Assembly: GCA_951799445.1 (NCBI GenBank) | Contig: OX637292.1 | Span: 7,815,296-7,879,295 of the forward strand | Length of the DNA: 64,000 bases | Reading direction: 5' to 3' | DNA from: Pseudisothecium myosuroides | Taxonomy: Eukaryota > Streptophyta > Bryopsida > Hypnales > Lembophyllaceae | In this document: positions 57,939-64,000 of the stretch, piece after piece | How positions within the stretch are numbered: position 1 is the first letter of the stretch | Layout: every line of letters begins with the position of its first letter | The notes under the pieces: generated by a model | Database searches by the model: none | Told to the model about the DNA's origin: nothing | Seen by the model: only the letters and a program-made list of their open reading frames with translations | Program-made: the position numbers and the translations under genes

Positions 57939-58536
57939 TGGGGTACCATTCAAAATGGCGTTTGTGAAATTGCAAGGAAGGAAATTTCACATTTGCCAAT
58001 TTTGACAGCTTCTTGAGGGCTCAAAAATTGATCTTTGACCATGAAATTTTTACCACAACATCATCTTTAAGTCAATTATATGTGTGCCAAATTTCAAGGC
58101 CAAATGATTTACTCAAAAAAAGATATTCAAATGGGTAGCCGTGAGAATAATTTTACTATTGCCAACTTTGACACCCTCCCAAGGAATGAAAAAAAATTCT
58201 TTTCCTATGAAATTTTTGGCATAGGACCATCTATATGTTGATTAAATGTGTGAAAAATTTCAAGTCCAAAAGACCCCCACAAAATTAGATATTCAAAATC
58301 TACCAACATAGGTAGTCGTGAGAATACCAACATGTTGGTAGATTTTGAATATCTTTTTTTGAGTAAATCATTTTGCTTTGAAATTTGGCACACATATAAT
58401 TAACTTAAAGATGATGTTGTGGTAAAAATTTCATGGTCAAAGATCAATTTTTAAGCCCTCAAGAGGCTGTCAAAGTTGACCAATGTGAAATTTCCTTCAC
58501 TGCAATTTCAAAAACGCCATTCTGAATGGTACCCCA
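57939..58536. mobile_element. Fold-back element with GGGGTACCATTC ends (598 bp)
   Basis: TGGGGTACCATTC at the left pairs with GAATGGTACCCCA at the right. Arms of ~210 bp share ATCTTTGACCATGAAATTTT. The middle (58135-58325) is a third, diverged copy of the arm. Target duplication is unclear. Confidence 0.78.
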
Positions 58537-59916
58537 TTGTACATTGTATAGATGCGGTCTAGTGGACTTACTTCAATTCTTTGACAAATATTGACGCGTG
58601 TATGTATAGTTACTAATGGGTGTATGGAATATACCACACCATTTGATCCCTTAGATAAAATGATGTGGTATATTCTACATCATTCCGTTTGGGTGAAGGC
58701 AATAGTAGTGATTGCTACTGAATGTTATGCAATAGACTATAAATTTGTTGTGAATTTTTGAACTATACTACCTAAATAGCCTTGATAAATGACTAATCCC
58801 AAAACCGACATAAATTTGAGGATATAGTATAACATCCTTCACATTCTTCCAATACATAAGGCGCCTCCAACTATGTTGAATTGCTTATATTGATGGTTTT
58901 GGGTGTTTCCACCGTATATGCTGAAATGTTTAAATGACATGAGTGAATGTATTCACCTTATATCTCCATATCAAAAGCCTCTACCCATTGGTTAACTATT
59001 TGCTTCAATATTGATTTTGTAGTGTCATAATTTTTTCTAAATCTTGAAATCTTTGATAGCTGTCTATATGTGGAGAGTGTTTCTTTTAGGTGTACATACC
59101 TTAGAAGAGAAAGATGACAGTTGTCAATATGTGGTGCAATTAGTAGAGTGTCTCTTTTAGGTGCACATACCTTATGACAATTGTGGAGTTGTGGAGGCAC
59201 CTTTTTGTAGGTTTTCAGATATCTTTCAGGTACACATATCTTGGGTGAGAAAGATGACAGTTGGGGATGCACCTTTTTGTTGGTTTTCGGATACTCAACA
59301 GACCCTTTTTGGGACGATTATGGCAGACCCTCAAAAATTCTTAACAAATTCAAACTTTTTCAAAAACATAATAATTTCAATTGCTCTCCACTTTTCTCAA
59401 ATTTGTCTACCTTGATATTATGCTTCTCTCTCAACAGAGTAAATTCTATACACTTAAAAGCGGGTCTTCTCCTAATATTGGGGCTATCGAAGATGGTTGC
59501 TTTGCATTAACCATTCACACAAAATATGGGGTGAAAATCAAATTCAAATTTGCACATTGCTAATGAGGTCAAGGGTTTCAAAGAAAATGTACGTTTGCAG
59601 AGATTCCAGATGGTGATGATTGTAAAGGGAGAGGCCCTCCTGAAAGATCCTCGCGCTATGTGAGGGCCAGATGCGAGGAGGGCTCTAACAAATGCGAAAA
59701 ATATGAAGCTTTTCAAAAGAAGACATTCAGATTCACAAATAGCTGAAAATTTCCCGAGGAAAATGCACAGTTCCTCAGCATGCAAGACCTATCCATACTC
59801 CTGTTTTACAACCCCTTGATGATGAGCAAGTAACATTTACAAAATTGTCCAATACCGTAAATTAGGATACTTTAGCATCTTGACAATCAAGAGGCTAAGA
59901 GTGGTACCTAGGATTA
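58537..59916. other. Intergenic region 3' of DBR1 with a short tandem repeat
   Basis: At about 59050-59290 a ~75 bp unit with TTAGGTG-ACATACCTTA and AAAGATGACAGTTG recurs about three times. The right part should hold the DBR1 3' UTR. No gene is recognised. Confidence 0.45.
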
Positions 59917-62900
59917 TCAATCTTCATCTTCGCAGAGCACTATTTCATCTGGGTTTGTTACTGAACATCTGGATCTGGATTCCAACTCATCTATATCATC
60001 AGCGATCAAATCACCTCCATTGTCTGGCACTTCTGAGTCTTCATCTTCTATTGGAATCTCATTTGGATCTGGCACTTCTGAATCTTCATCTTCTATTGGA
60101 ATCTCATTTGGATCTGTCTCCACCGGCCCTATATTCAAAGCATTAAGCCGTGTCAAGGACTAATTTGTTGTCAGATTACCATATTTCTTAACACAGCAGA
60201 GGGTTGCACAAAAACCATCAACTGCAGGAGCATTTCTTGGAAGAGACGTAAATGTCTGAGATTTCCACAAAACTGTAAGTCCAAATTATCATTGCCGCGC
60301 ATGCAACTAAATTTCCTTGGAAGAAACCCTAGCGAGCTCAAACCATAACAGGGAGCAGATCTATGCAGAACAATTGAGGAAGACCGACATGTACCTGGTA
60401 AAGCAACCGGAGGTTGTCCGGGGCTTGATTTCAAGGCGTGATCGAGTAGGTACGGGAGCTCGAAGACCTCTAAAAAGGCCTCAGTTTGAGGATTACGCAC
60501 ATGACCTGCTTTGGAAATAAAAAATAAAAAATCAGCAGTCAGAAATGATTTGCACTCTTAGTCGTTACAGAAACCTTCAAACCTACAAGAAAATTAGGAC
60601 TGGAGCTCTTAAACCCATGCGAAGGGGCCACATATTGTTTAAGACCATTACCTGTCCAGATTAAGACATTTCTAGTAAATTACCTTTTTTCAAGAAGTAT
60701 AAGAGGAGATACCTGGCGATTGGCCAGCATTGCCCCGAGGTTGATTTGCTTGATAGGGCGGAGCTGTCATGCTGAATTGCACCGAAATGGCTGATCCTCT
60801 CTCAGCCAGTCGATTTTGCACCCAGTGACGCTGTACCTCCAGGCTCAAAGAATGTCTCCTGTCAAAGACCACAGAAAGTGCATTAGGGTTATAGCACCCG
60901 TAGCATCCGGGTTTTATGGGCTTTCAGACATCAGAATTGGCGGGTTGGGAGCAAACAGAGAAGCAAAGCTTTCAGTATCATGGTAAAATAAGGCTAGAAA
61001 TGCGTGCAAGAGCCATGTTGATGAGAGCATCAGAGGACCCTAGCAAGCTGTCACTCACAGTTGCATAGGCTGCCGAGTTAAGGGAAAATACGGGTGATAT
61101 GCCCGAGTAATAGCCAGCCATTCCTCATCATGCATAAATTCCAAAGGTCCCTTAGCTGCTGGCATGTCAACCATCTGAACTTGTTCAGAAAGAAGTAAAA
61201 CAATCAGTACGGCATGTCTCATTTTTGGTACTGCATAAGCATACCAAACAGCAAGTGACCCTCAGTACCAATCTGAATGCAAAAGTGCAGTATCAGCTCA
61301 GCAATTGCAAAAGCATGCAAAAACTTACTAAGAAAATTGCAAACGATATCAACATAATTGTTACTGGTTTAGCAACATCGAAATATACTCCACTAAAAAC
61401 ATGTCTAACTTTGTAACTGCAGCTGTAATTCTGTGACAGTCTTGGATTCCATCAGAGAGAGCAAATGGATGAATACAGAGCCTACAAGAAATTGCACAGA
61501 AAAGAGGTGATTATAGAAGCACCTGCAAGAACTTGCGATGAGGAAGGCACTTGTCAAGTGCCAAAAACCTCGTAACCTTATTACTGTCAGGATGCCGAAC
61601 AAGAGCAGCAAATTTTGTGTGAAGATGGGCCGAGAACCAGTAATCGGGACACAACTTATGTAGCAGCTCCTTACCGGCTACGCTTCCTAGCCTGTTCTCC
61701 TGGATCTGCCAAGAACCAGAAAAAAGTTGGTTGAGGTTGCTTACATGCAACCAAAGGTCGAATGAGGAACTGCACTATATCTCTGGCGTGGCTGTAGGCT
61801 CCTGACTATAAGTCAGATCCAAAAATTCAAAGGATCTTTCCTGTTCTATGTTGATAATGGAGACGGACCAGATTTCTAAGGATACTGTACTTATAAAAAA
61901 CACAGCTTCGATGATGAATACTTACCTCTTGCTGGAAATAGGGCTTATGCCGGAGAAGTTGTTGCACGTCCCCGTATTGTGTAATTCCTTCAGGCCAGTC
62001 GTGTGAAATAAATACATCAATTCCCCCTTCCAGTTGCAAAAGCTTCTTCACATCGTACTCTCTTACATGATAGATTGATCGGATGTCACTATCGTTATAT
62101 GGAACACGCTCGAAGTGACCTGCTTGCCAAAGATAAGCACAACTTAGACTGATCTGCAAAGACCACGAGCACACAGGTCTCTTGCGAGGATTCTAAAATC
62201 GTTAAGAAGCTGATCCCATCTCCCATACTCACCCCCATTACCAACAACAACTCATCGATTGGTGAACCATCAATTAGAAGACGTGTAAGCACGACTTAAT
62301 ATAAAATGTCAATGGCCACTGATCTTTGAGTGGAAACATGGTTTTCTATTGCCAATTATAGTGGTCTACAACTCCCACCTAGAAATTGCATAAGAATTCA
62401 TAAAGAGTGACTAATTTGATCTCAACAGACTTGGCTCTTCTACCCAGAGATCTCTCCAGAGCTTTGTATATCTCCCCCAAACCAAACTCCTAAATAAATT
62501 AGGATGATTAAAGTGAGAAAGATAGTATCATCTACCTTACATGCCTCTCAACCTCAGATGCGGGTGCATCAAAGACGCTCCACGAAACCAGAACAAGGGA
62601 GCTATGAGAGAGTGTCAATCAAGCTAGACTTGCTAGAACATACATCTACTCAAGAGTTTCTCTGTTCGACATGCATTCCACTCATAATGTTTTTTGATAT
62701 CAGGGAAGTTGGGAACGTGCCTTTCCGGTAGTCACCCTGCTTGAAGATGCCCGAGAGTCCACCAATCCGAACCCCTCCAAAATTCACAACTCCTGCAAAC
62801 CCCATGAAATAAATGTTTGGCGCTACAAATCCACCGTAGTATCTGACCTGGCCCATGCACCCACAATGAAATGCTCAAAACCCGTAGCCAAAAACCTTTG

Positions 62901-63979
62901 GAATCTAAGGTAGAAGAAATCCTCGACCTTATTCTCTCCAGTGGCAATGACGACACTCACAAACTGGACAGAACTAGGCCTACAAAGGCATATCCCAATA
63001 CATACATTTGAAATTTTCCAAATGACCCTCATTACCATAGTACGGTTCACATGCTGAAGCCAAGGTATGAAGATGATACTTACAACTCCCACAGGTAATT
63101 CGAGGCCTCGTGGTTTCCGCCCACAAAAAGAGTGGGATAGGGTGCACGTTCAACTCCAGAGTAATACTTCCAAAAGCTATTCATAGCACGAAACTTCGGT
63201 GGGCAAGCCAAAGACAGCAGATCTTCCTCATTCCTCACAGCCTGAAACAATCGACAACCTCGAGTCACGAAACGGGATTTCTGCATTATTAAATTCAATA
63301 AAGGACTAAGCGTGACCTAAAACCCTAAACCCTGGATTGCTAAAGTTACAAATATCAAATAATATCAACATGCGAGGTGTTGTGCAATGTAGCAACATCA
63401 CAAAAGTGCAACATGGCCTTCCTAGACAAAAACAGTCAGTTATGATCAAGGACTAAGCGCTATATAATCGCTAAATCTTAAACCCTAGAACCTAGATAGC
63501 GAAAGTTACATCCACTAAAAAACCTCAACGACAAATGAGGGTGTTATGCAGAGTAGCAACATCACAGAAGTGCAAAATGGCCTTCCTAGACAACATCGTC
63601 AGTCGCCATCCAGGACTAAGCGCGATCTAAACCCTAAATCTTAAACCCTAGACCCAAGATTGCTACAGTTACATCAAATAATCTCAACGATATGTGAGGT
63701 ATTATGCAACTCAGCAACTTCACGAAGGCGACCTACTCTTCTTAGACAATATCTTCAATTGCCATAAAACAATAAAACAAAAGATACCACCGGAAAGACA
63801 CAACTAATCACGCGTATTAAAAATCATGAGTGGTCTGTCCGTAGGAAATTATATTGATCAACCTGGAAATCGCCGCAGCAGATGAGGAGGTCGATTTTGA
63901 CATTTTCCACTTTCTCCAGGTGCTGCAGAGTAGCATAGATACTGTCCAAGTCGCCGTGTGCGCAACCCTCAACAGCAAT
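59917..63979 (-). CDS. DBR1: RNA lariat debranching enzyme (5' codons outside window)
   Basis: Metallophosphoesterase that cuts the 2'-5' branch of excised intron lariats in the nucleus. Exons: 63863-63979, 63084-63241, 62721-62842, 61926-62119, 61523-61705, 61059-61174, 60713-60858, 60395-60505, 59917-60128, in phase throughout, giving 452 aa. The first exon starts [12 protein letters not shown] right after an acceptor, so only the first residues lie upstream. Metal-binding motifs are present: C-A-H-G, ICCGDFQ, GGNHEAS, SHDWPEG and [30 protein letters not shown] is the family's lariat-recognition region and [10 protein letters not shown] begins its C-terminal domain. Intron 3 has a GC donor (AAAG/GCACGT); the others are GT-AG. 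The C-terminus has a duplicated acidic 15-mer, [15 protein letters not shown]. It looks functional. Confidence 0.95.
60019..60108 (-). repeat. 45-bp in-frame duplication in the DBR1 last exon
   Basis: Two nearly identical 45-bp units, differing by about one base, encode the acidic 15-residue repeat. The high identity suggests a recent duplication. Confidence 0.85.
63300..63765. repeat. Tandem repeat in a DBR1 intron with telomere-like boxes (~150-165 bp units)
   Basis: Three units start AGGACTAAGCG at about 63302, 63450 and 63613. Each contains AAACCCTA(A) runs, then GTTACAT and GTAGCAACATCAC and a CTTCCTAGACAA phrase. They lie within the 621-nt intron between the exons at 63084-63241 and 63863-63979. 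Confidence 0.82.
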
Positions 63980-64000
63980 CTGAGAAAACTCGTTCAGATT

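Noticed and set aside
63300..63660. Possible interstitial telomere (AAACCCTA runs)
   Set aside because: Only short, scattered copies inside a larger 150-165 bp unit, so not a true telomeric array.
1..64000. CRISPR arrays, operons, tRNA or rRNA genes
   Set aside because: None seen. The tandem repeats have long diverged units without regular spacers, and the sequence is eukaryotic.

Overview
The window is a piece of a land-plant nuclear genome. The evidence is a plastid-type isoamylase (ISA1 type), a MUR3-clade GT47 xyloglucan glycosyltransferase, a type I MADS-box gene, canonical GT-AG introns, a Ty3 chromovirus and many plant-type MITEs. Intergenic DNA is very AT-rich and gene exons much less so. 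A non-seed plant is possible, judging by the unusual pseudokinase-kinase gene, but I cannot name a genus.

Layout. 198-3645 (+) holds the last nine exons of isoamylase ISA1; its 5' part lies outside the window. 5014-6966 (-) is a single-exon protein with a pseudokinase followed by a kinase, convergent with ISA1. 8.1-18.1 kb is a thicket of nested short DNA transposons. 18120-29619 is a degenerate Ty3 chromovirus on the minus strand, with recognisable LTRs, gag, CCHC finger, protease, RT, RNase H, integrase and chromodomain. It is split by at least seven later insertions. 30808-31615 (-) is a two-exon type I MADS gene. 32-40.5 kb and 44.7-48.4 kb are more DNA transposons, and a decayed SVOP-like transporter exon lies at about 41.1-41.4 kb. 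48.6-50.0 kb is a tandem array of ~405 bp units derived from the 3' end of the neighbouring GT47 gene (50032-53397, -). 56.9-58.5 kb holds two fold-back elements. 59917-63979 (-) is the lariat debranching enzyme DBR1, lacking only its first codons.

The most notable content is the transposon landscape. Several families can be delimited to the base by target-site duplications and by paralogous empty sites inside the window. Two unrelated-looking families are flanked by TTAA: one of ~920-935 bp with CCCCTAAAG...CTTTAGGGG ends (eight copies with both ends plus three partial), and one of 213-230 bp (three copies). That is the target signature of piggyBac-type transposition, which is not a usual component of land-plant genomes. 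Other families show 8-bp (hAT), 9-10-bp (Mutator-like), 3-bp (CACTA), TA (Stowaway, pogo-like and an unnamed family) and 4-bp (two unnamed families) duplications. The chromovirus LTR carries perfect heat-shock elements just upstream of its TATA box, and that array has expanded in one LTR.

The host genes have unrelated cell roles: starch debranching, probable signalling, transcription, Golgi cell-wall synthesis and intron-lariat turnover. I see no operon-like logic. Exon boundaries were derived by reading splice sites and checking phase; none is supported by transcripts here.
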